Assembly: GCA_030837345.1 (NCBI GenBank)
Contig: JAUPKQ010000120.1
Span: forward strand, 1 to 56,398
Length of the DNA: 56,398 nucleotides
DNA from: Actinomycetota bacterium
GTDB taxonomy: Bacteria; Actinomycetota; Actinomycetes; Actinomycetales; Kineosporiaceae
Direction: 5' to 3'
Shown here: positions 38,201 through 47,093 of the stretch, piece after piece
Numbering within the stretch: the stretch's first letter is position 1
Layout: every line of letters begins with the position of its first letter
Translations under genes and position numbers: made by a program
Notes under the pieces: model-generated
Seen by the model: the letters and a program-made list of their open reading frames with translations, nothing else
Database searches by the model: none
What the model was told of the DNA's origin: nothing

Positions 38201-39099
38201 AGAAGTTCTGCCTCCTCAAGGGCTGAACGCAGCGCGGGGAGATCGGCCTCCGGGGCCGGCAGCAGCGGTAGCCGGGTCGTTCGGTGGGTGAGGGCGCCGG
38301 TGAGCTGGAGAGCCGCCTTGACGCGGATCACTCCCTGTGACGCCGAGGACATGATCTCGCGGATGGCGGGGATCAGCCGGGTGTGGATGCGACGGGCCGC
38401 GAGGAGGTCACCGGCGTCCGTCGCGGCGACGAGCGCCGCGTGGTCGGCCCCCGCGACATGCCCGACGACGCTGATGAGACCGGCAGCGCCCTGGGCGAGC
38501 CAGGCGAGGTTCAGCGCGTCGTCCCCCGAATAGTAGGCCAGGTCGGTCCGGGCCATCACCTGGGCCCCGGCGAACAGGTCGGCGGTGGCGTCCTTGACCG
38601 CGACGATACGGGGATGCTCGGCCAGGCGCAGCAGGGCGGGGGTCCCGATGCGCACACCGGTACGCCCGGGGATGTCGTAGAGCATCATCGGCAGCCCGGT
38701 CACGTCGGCGACCGTCGTGAAGTGGGCCACCAGGCTCTCCACCGGGGGCTTGTTGTAGTACGGGGTGACGACGAGCAACCCATGGGCACCGGCCTTGGCC
38801 GCCCGCTCCGAGAGCTCGACCGTGTGGCGGGTGTCGTTGGTGCCGACTCCCGCCACGATGACGGCCCGGTCCCCCACGGCCTCCAGGACGGCGCGGAGCA
38901 GCGCCTCCTTCTCCGCGTCCGACGTGGTCGGCGACTCACCCGTCGTCCCGGAGACGACGAGCCCGTCGTGCCCGGCGTCCACGAGCCTGACCGCGAGATC
39001 GGCGGCGGCCCCCAGGTCGAGAGCGCCGTCGGCGTCGAAGGGGGTGACCATCGCGGTGAGCACCGCACCGAAAGGGCGGGCAGGAGAGCGTTCCGGCAT
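38197..39099 (-). CDS. dapA: 4-hydroxy-tetrahydrodipicolinate synthase
   Basis: 300 residues. First committed step of the diaminopimelate/lysine pathway, condensing pyruvate with aspartate semialdehyde. Schiff-base Lys169 is in IVAVKDAT; the catalytic tyrosine is Tyr141 in MLYDIPGRTG; the GTTGES motif (51-56) is intact. Only one dapA-like gene is visible and it is co-transcribed with rnj, the usual actinobacterial linkage. TACCGT exactly 6 nt before the ATG supports leaderless expression. Confidence 0.96.
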   Translation of the reverse strand: MPERSPARPFGAVLTAMVTPFDADGALDLGAAADLAVRLVDAGHDGLVVSGTTGESPTTSDAEKEALLRAVLEAVGDRAVIVAGVGTNDTRHTVELSERAAKAGAHGLLVVTPYYNKPPVESLVAHFTTVADVTGLPMMLYDIPGRTGVRIGTPALLRLAEHPRIVAVKDATADLFAGAQVMARTDLAYYSGDDALNLAWLAQGAAGLISVVGHVAGADHAALVAATDAGDLLAARRIHTRLIPAIREIMSSASQGVIRVKAALQLTGALTHRTTRLPLLPAPEADLPALRSALEEAELL

Positions 39100-39105
39100 A
39101 CCCCA

Positions 39106-39111
39106 ACGGTA
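39106..39111 (-). promoter_or_regulatory. Candidate leaderless -10 box of dapA
   Basis: TACCGT, then TGGGGT, then ATG. The spacing of exactly 6 nt is the same as at rimO, thyA, the DUF456 gene and the methyltransferase gene. Confidence 0.45.
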
Positions 39112-39178
39112 CCCGGGGTCCGGTCCTCTCCGTTCCCACCTGGCCCGGGGCGCCGGACGGCAAGGGCCCGGAACGGCG

Positions 39179-39222
39179 AAAAACCTCGGAGCTGCCCGCT
39201 CGGGGGTCCGGGCAGTTCCGAG
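39179..39222 (-). terminator. Intrinsic terminator downstream of thyA-dfrA
   Basis: A 14-bp stem, CTCGGAGCTGCCCG (39185-39198) against CGGGCAGTTCCGAG (39209-39222) with one G-U type mismatch, and a 10-nt loop. Read on the minus strand it is followed by GTTTTTCG, a run of five T. It lies about 70 nt after the dfrA stop and is the only classic U-tract terminator I found in the window. Confidence 0.85.
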
Positions 39223-39292
39223 ATTCGTCGCCTACATCGGCGGTCCGATCATCCCTGTTACACCGCCCCGCAGCCCGCTCAAGTGAACTGGG

Positions 39293-40634
<1,342 letters not shown>

Positions 40635-40640
40635 GCCGGG

Positions 40641-40646
40641 AGGCTA
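40641..40646 (-). promoter_or_regulatory. Candidate leaderless -10 box of thyA
   Basis: TAGCCT, then CCCGGC, then the ATG at 40634. It is one of two back-to-back boxes in the 64-bp thyA/DUF456 divergent region. Confidence 0.5.
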
Positions 40647-40686
40647 CCTCGTCCCCCGCCGGTCCGGTCTCCGCCCGTTCGTCGGC

Positions 40687-40692
40687 TACGGT
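40687..40692 (+). promoter_or_regulatory. Candidate leaderless -10 box of the DUF456 gene
   Basis: TACGGT, then CGCGCC, then the ATG at 40699: 6-nt spacing. It faces away from the matching thyA box 40 bp to the left. Confidence 0.5.
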
Positions 40693-40698
40693 CGCGCC

Positions 40699-41193
40699 AT
40701 GGTGTCCTCCTCCCTGCTGCTGGACCTGCTCTGTCTGCTCGGCGTCGTCGTCGGGATCGTCGGGGTGGTGATCCCTGTCCTGCCTGGTCTCCTGCTCTGC
40801 TGGGCGTCGACGCTGGCCTGGGCGCTCCTCTCGAACGCGGGCGGTGGTCGCTGGCTCGTGCTCGGCCTCGTCACGCTGTGGACGCTCCTCGGGATCGTCG
40901 TCCAGATCGTCTGGCCCGGAAAGCGCCTCAAGGACGCGGGGGTCCCGACGTCCACCCTGATCATCGGGGTGGCCGGCGCCCTGGCCGGCATGGTCGTCAT
41001 CCCGGTCGTCGGGTTGCCGTTCGGGTTCGTCGCCGGAGTGTGGGTCGCCGAGAGGATCCGGCTGGGGGACGCCGCGGCCGCCTGGCCCTCGACCCGGCAG
41101 GCCGTCCTCGGGGCCGGGCTGTCAATGCTCGTCGAACTCGTCGCGGCGACCGCGATCCTCGGGACGCTCGTCGCGGGCATGGTGGTCGCGTAA
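40699..41193 (+). CDS. DUF456 family membrane protein
   Basis: 164 residues from ATG 40699. Four or five membrane spans dominate (LLLDLLCLLGVVVGIVGVVI, LLLCWASTLAWALL, LVLGLVTLWTLLGIVVQIVW). The glycine-rich GVAGALAGMVVIPVVGLPFG region is typical of DUF456. Function unknown. Convergent with the cellulase gene, leaving only 17 bp between stops. Confidence 0.88.
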   Translation: MVSSSLLLDLLCLLGVVVGIVGVVIPVLPGLLLCWASTLAWALLSNAGGGRWLVLGLVTLWTLLGIVVQIVWPGKRLKDAGVPTSTLIIGVAGALAGMVVIPVVGLPFGFVAGVWVAERIRLGDAAAAWPSTRQAVLGAGLSMLVELVAATAILGTLVAGMVVA

Positions 41194-41210
41194 TCAGCTC
41201 GCCGCGCGGG

Positions 41211-43814
41211 TCAGCTCGCCGTGCAGGTCAGGGCCGGGACGGCGGCGGCCGCCGCGCCCTTGCCGCCCATCAGACCGATCTTGACCGTGGCCCCGGCTCC
41301 CAGGGAACCGTTCCAGGCCAGGCTGGCGATCGTGATCGCAGACCCGCTCGCGGTCAGGGTGCCTCCCCAGGACTGAGTGACCTTCTCCCCGTTCGCCAGG
41401 GTCCAGCCGATCTTCCACCCCCTGATCCCGCTCGTCCCGGAGTTCTTCACCGTGATGTTCGCCTGGTAGCCGCTCTCCCACTCCTCGGACACCTCATAGG
41501 TGGCCGTGCAGACCTTGTCGGTCGGCGTCGGACCCGTCGGCGTCGGTCCGGTCGGGGACGGCGACTGGCTGCCCGACGGTGACGGGGTCGGGGTGACCGG
41601 CTGTTCCTTGCCGTAGACGAGCGTGCCGTTCTCGTAGACGGGAATGCGCTCCGTGACAGTGAACGACGTCCCCAGGCCGGAGCGGCTGTAGTCGTTGCCC
41701 GCGTCCCAGTTCGCGGTCCAGGTGCTGTCCTGGGCCGCGACCAGCCCGAAGTGGTAGTCGAGGGTGCCGAAGAAGGCGACGCCCTCCCACGAGACGGTGA
41801 CGTAGTAGATGCCTTTCGCGGCGTCGACGGCGACCGGTCCACTGATCTTCGCCGTGATGCCGGTGCCGTTGACCGACGACTGGTCGTAGTAGGTGACGAC
41901 CTTGACGTCCTCGATGCCCTGCCCCTTGGCGATCAGCTCGCTGATGTCGAAGTAGTACCGGGCGGAGAGCGTGTCGACGAGCCGCGGCGGATGCGTCGCG
42001 AAGTTGGCGATCTGGAGCGTGACCTGCGTGCGTTCCTTGCTCTCCTGCTCCATCTGGGCCTTGACCGTGAACGGGGTCTCGACCGGCTCGGCGGGCGGCG
42101 TCCACGTCACGACGTCCTGTGACGCCCCGAAGTACTGGTAGAGGCCCGCGAGGGCGCTGGTGAGACCGGCGTTGTAGTCGACGGCGACCTCGTTGAGCAC
42201 GTAGTCCGTCGTGATGTCCTTGTGCGCGTCCGTGGCGTCCGGACCACCGACGAGGGCGCCCCACAGGGTGTGCCGGTGTGTCGCGGGAACGTTCATGTCG
42301 TTCGTCGTCGAACCGTGGGCGGCCCGGTGGTGGGGGTGCTGGGCGTGGTGGTCACCGGGCGCCGCCGTGAAGCCGACGATGTACGACCGGTGGAGCGGGT
42401 TGTCACCCATGATGTAGTTCGTCTGGGACAGCGCCCACCGGGAGAGCTTCTCCCCCAGCCCGGTCGGCCCCTTCGGGTCCTTCGCCTCGTACTTGCGGTA
42501 GACGAGCGCCTGGAGCTGGGCCGCCGCGTTGTACCGGGCCGATCCCCAGGTGGCGACGACGCTGAATCCGGCCGGTGTCGTGCTGAGGTAGTTCGTGTCA
42601 CTGGCGGACGTCGTGTGCTTCACCGCGCCGCCGGTCCAGTACTCGCAGTTCCAGCGGAAGTAGTACCAGTACTCCTCGTTGTCGGCGTCCGGGACCACGC
42701 CCTTCGACAGCGGGGCGAGTTTCGCGAAGACGCCACCCCACACCGAGTCCCACGAGTGGACCCAGATGTTCTGCCAGGTGCTCTGGCTGTTCGTGATGAT
42801 CGCCTTGAGATACCCGGTGTGCTCGCCCTTGGAGTCCTTGGCGGTGATGTCGGTGAGGTAGCTCTCTGTCCCCGTCGCCGCATACAGCCAGACGGCGGCC
42901 CAGGACAGATCGTCGGCGTCACTCGCCGACGGGTAGAACCCGTCGCCGTTGCCGAGACCCCGGTTCGCCGTCGCGAACGCGTACAGGGCCTTGGCGTTGT
43001 CCAGGCACTTCGCCGAGTAGGCGGGGTCGGACTCCTTGACGACCTGAGACATGATCGTCAGAGCCGCCGCCGTCTGGGCGGCCTGGTCGCTCGCCGGCGC
43101 GGCCGGCCAGCCGCTCCCCGCCGGGTAGGCGAAGGTGGCCGGGCGCGGGTACTTCGCGCCGTCCTGCAACTCCGGCGGCCCCCAGAACGTGTGGTCGACA
43201 CCGCCTCGACCCACCATGTAGTTGAAGGCGACGACCTTCCCGGAGGAGTCACGGAAGATCGACCGGAGGAAGTAGTCGTTGAACCAGTGGAGCTCGTCGA
43301 GGAGATGCTCGGCGGTGCCGGTCTTGGCGTAGGCGTCCTTGAACTCGTAGAGGCCCCAGGCGAGGGTCGAGGCCGCGTACGCCTGCGGCAGCCCGAACTT
43401 CACGTGGTCGCCCGCGTCGTGCATGCCGCCGGACAGGTCGAGGGCACCGTCACCGTCAGGGTCGAGCACGGAGCGGTACTTCTCGATGAGAGCGGCGGGC
43501 AGGTTGGTCGCCTTGGTACCCAGCCCGTCCTTCGCGTCGTTGGCCAGGGGGATCTTGGAGTCCGTCGGCTCGGAGTCACCCCGCCACTCCAGCGGCTGGC
43601 GTTTCAGCGAACGGGCCGGACCGGATTTCTCGGCGTCGTAGAAGTAGATCGACTGCGCGAGCGCTTTCGACAGATTCCCGTACGGCGTCGTCGCCAGGGT
43701 CGGCGCCGCGGCCCGGGCCGGTCCCGTGAGACCGGTCATCGCCCCGGCGACCAGCGCGACCACCGACGCGCCGACCGCGCAGAGCCGTAGTTTGCCTCGA
43801 TCGAGAACGGACAT
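41211..43814 (-). CDS. Secreted GH9 endoglucanase with CBM3 and CBM2 modules
   Basis: 867 residues. Signal peptide 1-~36 (to GPARAAAP). The GH9 catalytic domain spans about 45-560: catalytic-base motif HDAGDHVKFG with Asp133 and Asp136, and the acid-containing stretch NEVAVDYNAGLTSAL near 541. A CBM3c-like module follows (about 575-735), then a Pro/Ser/Thr linker, then a C-terminal CBM2 (about 765-867) bearing Cys residues and tryptophans in SEEWESGYQA and IRGWKIGWTL. The GH9-CBM3c-CBM2 layout is that of processive endoglucanases such as Thermobifida Cel9A, minus its Fn3 domain. AAGGGG precedes the ATG. No other cellulase gene is near. Confidence 0.94.
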   Translation of the reverse strand: MSVLDRGKLRLCAVGASVVALVAGAMTGLTGPARAAAPTLATTPYGNLSKALAQSIYFYDAEKSGPARSLKRQPLEWRGDSEPTDSKIPLANDAKDGLGTKATNLPAALIEKYRSVLDPDGDGALDLSGGMHDAGDHVKFGLPQAYAASTLAWGLYEFKDAYAKTGTAEHLLDELHWFNDYFLRSIFRDSSGKVVAFNYMVGRGGVDHTFWGPPELQDGAKYPRPATFAYPAGSGWPAAPASDQAAQTAAALTIMSQVVKESDPAYSAKCLDNAKALYAFATANRGLGNGDGFYPSASDADDLSWAAVWLYAATGTESYLTDITAKDSKGEHTGYLKAIITNSQSTWQNIWVHSWDSVWGGVFAKLAPLSKGVVPDADNEEYWYYFRWNCEYWTGGAVKHTTSASDTNYLSTTPAGFSVVATWGSARYNAAAQLQALVYRKYEAKDPKGPTGLGEKLSRWALSQTNYIMGDNPLHRSYIVGFTAAPGDHHAQHPHHRAAHGSTTNDMNVPATHRHTLWGALVGGPDATDAHKDITTDYVLNEVAVDYNAGLTSALAGLYQYFGASQDVVTWTPPAEPVETPFTVKAQMEQESKERTQVTLQIANFATHPPRLVDTLSARYYFDISELIAKGQGIEDVKVVTYYDQSSVNGTGITAKISGPVAVDAAKGIYYVTVSWEGVAFFGTLDYHFGLVAAQDSTWTANWDAGNDYSRSGLGTSFTVTERIPVYENGTLVYGKEQPVTPTPSPSGSQSPSPTGPTPTGPTPTDKVCTATYEVSEEWESGYQANITVKNSGTSGIRGWKIGWTLANGEKVTQSWGGTLTASGSAITIASLAWNGSLGAGATVKIGLMGGKGAAAAAVPALTCTAS

Positions 43815-43916
43815 CGCAACCCCTTAGACCGGCCCGAATGGGCAGGCGAGTATGTCACCGGCCGCAGCGATCGAACGATAGGACCAAAGTCCGAAAATCT
43901 CATGAAACAGATCACC

Positions 43917-43947
43917 CGGAATGAAAGAGATTCATTTCCGTCGGAAA
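43917..43947. promoter_or_regulatory. Overlapping inverted repeats upstream of the cellulase gene
   Basis: CGGAATGAA (43917-43925) and TTCATTTCCG (43931-43940) are inverted copies with one extra base. The right arm is shared with a perfect TTTCCG-T-CGGAAA palindrome (43935-43947). Placed about 100-130 bp before the cellulase ATG, they are candidate operator sites. Confidence 0.4.
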
Positions 43948-44067
43948 GTTCTCGCTAAATTCTCGTCAACCTGCCGCCACCCCTGCTCAGACGGCACCGG
44001 TTGCCTCTCGACGCCAACGGGACGGACTGCTAGAAAACCACTGCGCGGACGTGGGCGAGATCCGCGT

Positions 44068-44113
44068 GGCAGTGTCCGCTCCCCCGCCCCGGCGGGCGGG
44101 GGCCGCCACTGCC
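44068..44113. repeat. Long imperfect hairpin in the divergent region
   Basis: GGCAGTG (44068-44074) pairs with CACTGCC (44107-44113), and CCCCCGCCC (44081-44089) with GGGCGGGGG (44094-44102), with internal bulges between. There is no U-tract on either side. Confidence 0.6.
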
Positions 44114-44239
44114 GCATCGCTCGCGCACGACACCGTGACCAGCAACGACGCCGGATCGGGACGGTTCGCCGACCGCGGGTTCCAGCCCGCGGCGAGCCTT
44201 CCGGACGGATCGGGCCGAAGGATTCCATGAAAGGATCTC

Positions 44240-44881
44240 ATGTTCCCCGCCACCAGAAATCTCGCCGTCGGTGCCCGGACCGGAGCGGCTCTGCTGACCG
44301 CGGTGGTCCTGACGGGGTGCGGCGGTGAGCTGGTCTCGACCGGCCCCACCACCGGAGCGGCCTCGAAGTTCCCGAGCACTTCCGCACCGGCCGTCTCCAA
44401 CGCGGCCGCCCAGTCCCCGGCCGGTGCGGCGCACAATGCCGCTGACATTTCTTTCGCGACGCGAATGATCCCGCACAACGTCCAGTCCCTCGCCACGACG
44501 CAGCTGATCGCGACCAAGGCCACCAAAGAACAGGTCAAGACCCTGGCCGCGGGAATCAGCAAGAACGGGCTTCCCGAGATAGAGTCACTGTCCCAGTGGC
44601 TGACCTCGTGGGGGCAGCCCGTGCCGAGCGGCATGATCGCATCAGGCCGGGGCGCGGTGGGGATCAGCCAGGAGGACCTCAACCAGCTGTCCCGCGCCAA
44701 CGGGACGGCCTTCGACGCCCTGTGGCTCAACCTGATGCTCCGGCACCAGCAGAACGCGGTGACACTCGCCAAGGAAGAGATCGCGGGCGGTCAGAACCCC
44801 GAGACCAAGGCCCTCGCCCAGAAGGTGCTGAAGGACCGTGAGGCCGGGATCACGACGATGAAGGCGCTGCTCGCGACGTAG
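44240..44881 (+). CDS. DUF305 family lipoprotein
   Basis: 213 residues; AAGGA lies 6 nt before the ATG. Signal peptide ends in lipobox VLTGC. The DUF305 fold shows ADISFATRMIPHNVQSL and, 100 residues later, WLNLMLRHQQNAVTLAKEE. In most members these read MIxHHxxA and MxxHHxGA, with His pairs thought to bind metal (copper) in periplasmic homeostasis. Here the first pair is HN and the second HQ, so metal binding may be weakened or altered. Divergent from the cellulase gene; convergent with dapB. Confidence 0.86.
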   Translation: MFPATRNLAVGARTGAALLTAVVLTGCGGELVSTGPTTGAASKFPSTSAPAVSNAAAQSPAGAAHNAADISFATRMIPHNVQSLATTQLIATKATKEQVKTLAAGISKNGLPEIESLSQWLTSWGQPVPSGMIASGRGAVGISQEDLNQLSRANGTAFDALWLNLMLRHQQNAVTLAKEEIAGGQNPETKALAQKVLKDREAGITTMKALLAT

Positions 44882-44889
44882 GAACCGCG

Positions 44890-44917
44890 CTGGTCCGGGC
44901 CCCCGGGCCCGGACCAG
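44890..44917. terminator. Bidirectional hairpin between DUF305 and dapB
   Basis: A perfect 13-bp inverted repeat, CTGGTCCGGGCCC with GGGCCCGGACCAG around a CC centre, starts 9 nt after the DUF305 stop and lies 30 nt past the dapB stop. No U-tract is present, as is common for hairpin terminators in very GC-rich genomes. Confidence 0.7.
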
Positions 44918-44946
44918 CAGCCGAATCCCCGGGCCGGATCCCCGCG

Positions 44947-45696
44947 TCAGATCGCCAGGTAGTGCTCCAGTCCGACCGTCAGCCCCGGATGGGAGGCGAC
45001 CTGGCGGACCCCGAGCAGGACGCCGGGCATGAAGGACGCACGGTCGAACAGGTCATGACGCAGGGTGAGCTGTTCCCCGGGTCCGCCGAGGAGCACCTCC
45101 TCATGGGCCACGAGCCCGCGCAACCGGACGGAGTGGACGCGGACGCCCTCGACGTCCGCGCCACGAGCGCCCTCCAGAGAGGTGGTCGTCGCGTCCGGGA
45201 CGGGCGGGGAACCAGCGTCCCGGCGAGCCGCGGCGATCATCTGCGCGGTGTGCGCGGCGGTACCGCTCGGGGCGTCCACCTTGTCGGGATGGTGCAGTTC
45301 GATGACTTCGACGGACTCGAAGTGCGGTGCCGCCAGGGCCGCGAACCGCATCAACAAGACCGCGCCCATCGCGAAGTTCGGGGCGACGAGAGCCCCGACG
45401 CCGGGAGCCTCCTCGAGAGCCCGCCGCACCGTCGCCAGGGAGGAAGCGTCCCACCCCGTCGTCCCGACGACCGCGTGGACGCCGAGCCGGATACAGGTCA
45501 GGGTGTGCTCCACGACCACCGACGGCACGGAGAACAGGACCGCGACGTCGGACCCGGCCACGGTGTCCGGGTCGTCACCCAGATCGATCCGCGGACCGAG
45601 ATCGAGGTCGGCGGCGGCGTCGATCGCGGCGCACGTCGTACGCCCCATCCTGCCGCCAGCACCGATCACGGCCACTCGGGGACTGCCCATCGCCAC
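44947..45696 (-). CDS. dapB: 4-hydroxy-tetrahydrodipicolinate reductase
   Basis: 249 residues from a GTG with AAGGAG 6 nt upstream. Second step of the diaminopimelate pathway. N-terminal nucleotide-binding motif VAVIGAGGRMGRT; substrate-binding ELHHPDKVDAPSGTA; both are conserved. Starts 28 nt after the M16 peptidase stop, in the usual pnp-M16-dapB order. Confidence 0.96.
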   Translation of the reverse strand: MAMGSPRVAVIGAGGRMGRTTCAAIDAAADLDLGPRIDLGDDPDTVAGSDVAVLFSVPSVVVEHTLTCIRLGVHAVVGTTGWDASSLATVRRALEEAPGVGALVAPNFAMGAVLLMRFAALAAPHFESVEVIELHHPDKVDAPSGTAAHTAQMIAAARRDAGSPPVPDATTTSLEGARGADVEGVRVHSVRLRGLVAHEEVLLGGPGEQLTLRHDLFDRASFMPGVLLGVRQVASHPGLTVGLEHYLAI

Positions 45697-45724
45697 GGTT
45701 CACTCCTTCGAATCGGTCACCCGA

Positions 45725-47092
45725 TCAGTCTCCGACCGAGGGGAACGGCCGGTCGATCTCGAACGGACCGACGACGGCGAGCGACCGTGGTCGCGCCGCG
45801 AGCTCGACGGCCAGCTTCTGCACCTGCTCGGCGGTGACCGCCCGTACCCGGACGAGTGACTCGTCGAGGCTGAAGAACTCGCCGTGGACCAGTTCGGCCT
45901 TGCCGAGCCGCGACATCCGCGACCCGGAATCCTCCAGTCCGAGCACGAGCCCGCCACAGATCTGCCCGTGGGCCCGCAGGAGTTCCTCCTCGGTGACGCC
46001 GTCGGACGCGAGTTCCTCCAACCCGGCCCGCAACAGGGTGATCACCTCGTCGACCTTGCCCGGCGCGCACCCCGCATAGAGCCCGAAGTACCCCGAGTCG
46101 GAGTGGCCCGAGGCGAACGAGTACACCGAGTAGGCGAGCCCGCGACGTTCCCGGATCTCCTGGAAGAGGCGGCTGCTCATCCCTCCGCCGAGGACGGCGT
46201 TCAGCACCGACATCACGTACCGGCGGTCGTCCGTCGTGGTGAGGCCGGTGGTCCCGAGCACGACGTTCGCCTGCTCGATCTGCCGTCGCACGACCAGGGT
46301 GCGCCCGTGGGGCGCCCCGGCGACGTCATCCGTCAGGGGACGCCGGGGCAGAGGCGACACCGACGCGGAGAGGTCCCAGGCTGACGCGCCGAGCCTCTCC
46401 ATGACGGTGGCGCATACCGCTTCGTGATCCAGTCCCCCGGCGGCCGTGATCACAAGGCCCGGGGCCTGGTAGTGCCGACGGTAGTGGTCCTGGATGTTGT
46501 TCGCCCCGACGGCCTCGATCGTGTCGACCGTCCCGCCGATGGGCCGCCCGAGCGGATGGTCACCGAGCACGAGTTCGGCGAAACGTTCGTGGACGACGTC
46601 GCTGGGGTCGTCGTCGTTCATCGCCAGTTCTTCGAGGATGACGCCGCGTTCGCTCTCGACGTCCTCAACGGCCAGCGTTGCCGTCGTGACCATGTCGGTG
46701 AGGACATCGACGGCGAGGTCGAGATCCTCGTCGAGCACACGTGCGTAGTAACACGTGTGTTCCTTGCCGGTCACCGCGTTGGCCTCGCCGCCGACGGCGT
46801 CGAACGACGAGGCGATCTCCATGGCGGAGCGACGCGCGGTCCCCTTGAAGAGCAGGTGCTCCAGGAAGTGCGTCGAGCCGTGGTGACCGTCGGCCTCGTC
46901 ACGCGAACCGACGCCGACCCAGCAACCGAACGTGACCGACCGCAGTCCGGGCATCGCCTCGGTGAGGACCCGGACCCCACCGGGGAGGACGGAACGGCGC
47001 ACAACGGCGCCGCCCGCCTCCCCGCTGACGATCTGGCCCGTCGAGGAGCCCTGCGATCCTTCGGGCTTCAACGGAAGCGGGATGCCTGACAC
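45725..47092 (-). CDS. M16 family zinc peptidase (pitrilysin/MPP-like)
   Basis: 455 residues from a GTG 1 nt after the pnp stop. The zinc motif HxxEH reads STHFLEHLLFKG, with the downstream glutamate in ESERGVILEELAM; the second M16 half continues to residue ~440. It resembles processing peptidases conserved downstream of pnp in actinobacteria. A 50-residue polar N-terminus precedes the catalytic domain. Substrates are unknown. The start inside the pnp/M16 junction implies translational coupling. Confidence 0.93.
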   Translation of the reverse strand: MSGIPLPLKPEGSQGSSTGQIVSGEAGGAVVRRSVLPGGVRVLTEAMPGLRSVTFGCWVGVGSRDEADGHHGSTHFLEHLLFKGTARRSAMEIASSFDAVGGEANAVTGKEHTCYYARVLDEDLDLAVDVLTDMVTTATLAVEDVESERGVILEELAMNDDDPSDVVHERFAELVLGDHPLGRPIGGTVDTIEAVGANNIQDHYRRHYQAPGLVITAAGGLDHEAVCATVMERLGASAWDLSASVSPLPRRPLTDDVAGAPHGRTLVVRRQIEQANVVLGTTGLTTTDDRRYVMSVLNAVLGGGMSSRLFQEIRERRGLAYSVYSFASGHSDSGYFGLYAGCAPGKVDEVITLLRAGLEELASDGVTEEELLRAHGQICGGLVLGLEDSGSRMSRLGKAELVHGEFFSLDESLVRVRAVTAEQVQKLAVELAARPRSLAVVGPFEIDRPFPSVGD

Positions 47093-47093
47093 G

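Larger units (their letters stand above)
43815..44239. other. Cellulase/DUF305 divergent region with inverted repeats
   Basis: No convincing gene. Overlapping inverted repeats lie at 43917-43947 (listed separately) and a long imperfect hairpin at 44068-44113. I searched by eye for the CebR/CelR-type operator TGGGAGCGCTCCCA and did not find it. One plus-strand frame ends in an ATGA overlapping a codon 17 nt before the DUF305 start, but it has no start signal. Confidence 0.5.

Noticed and set aside
43815-43960. CebR/CelR-type cellulase operator
   Set aside because: I looked for TGGGAGCGCTCCCA upstream of the cellulase gene and did not find it; other palindromes there were reported instead.
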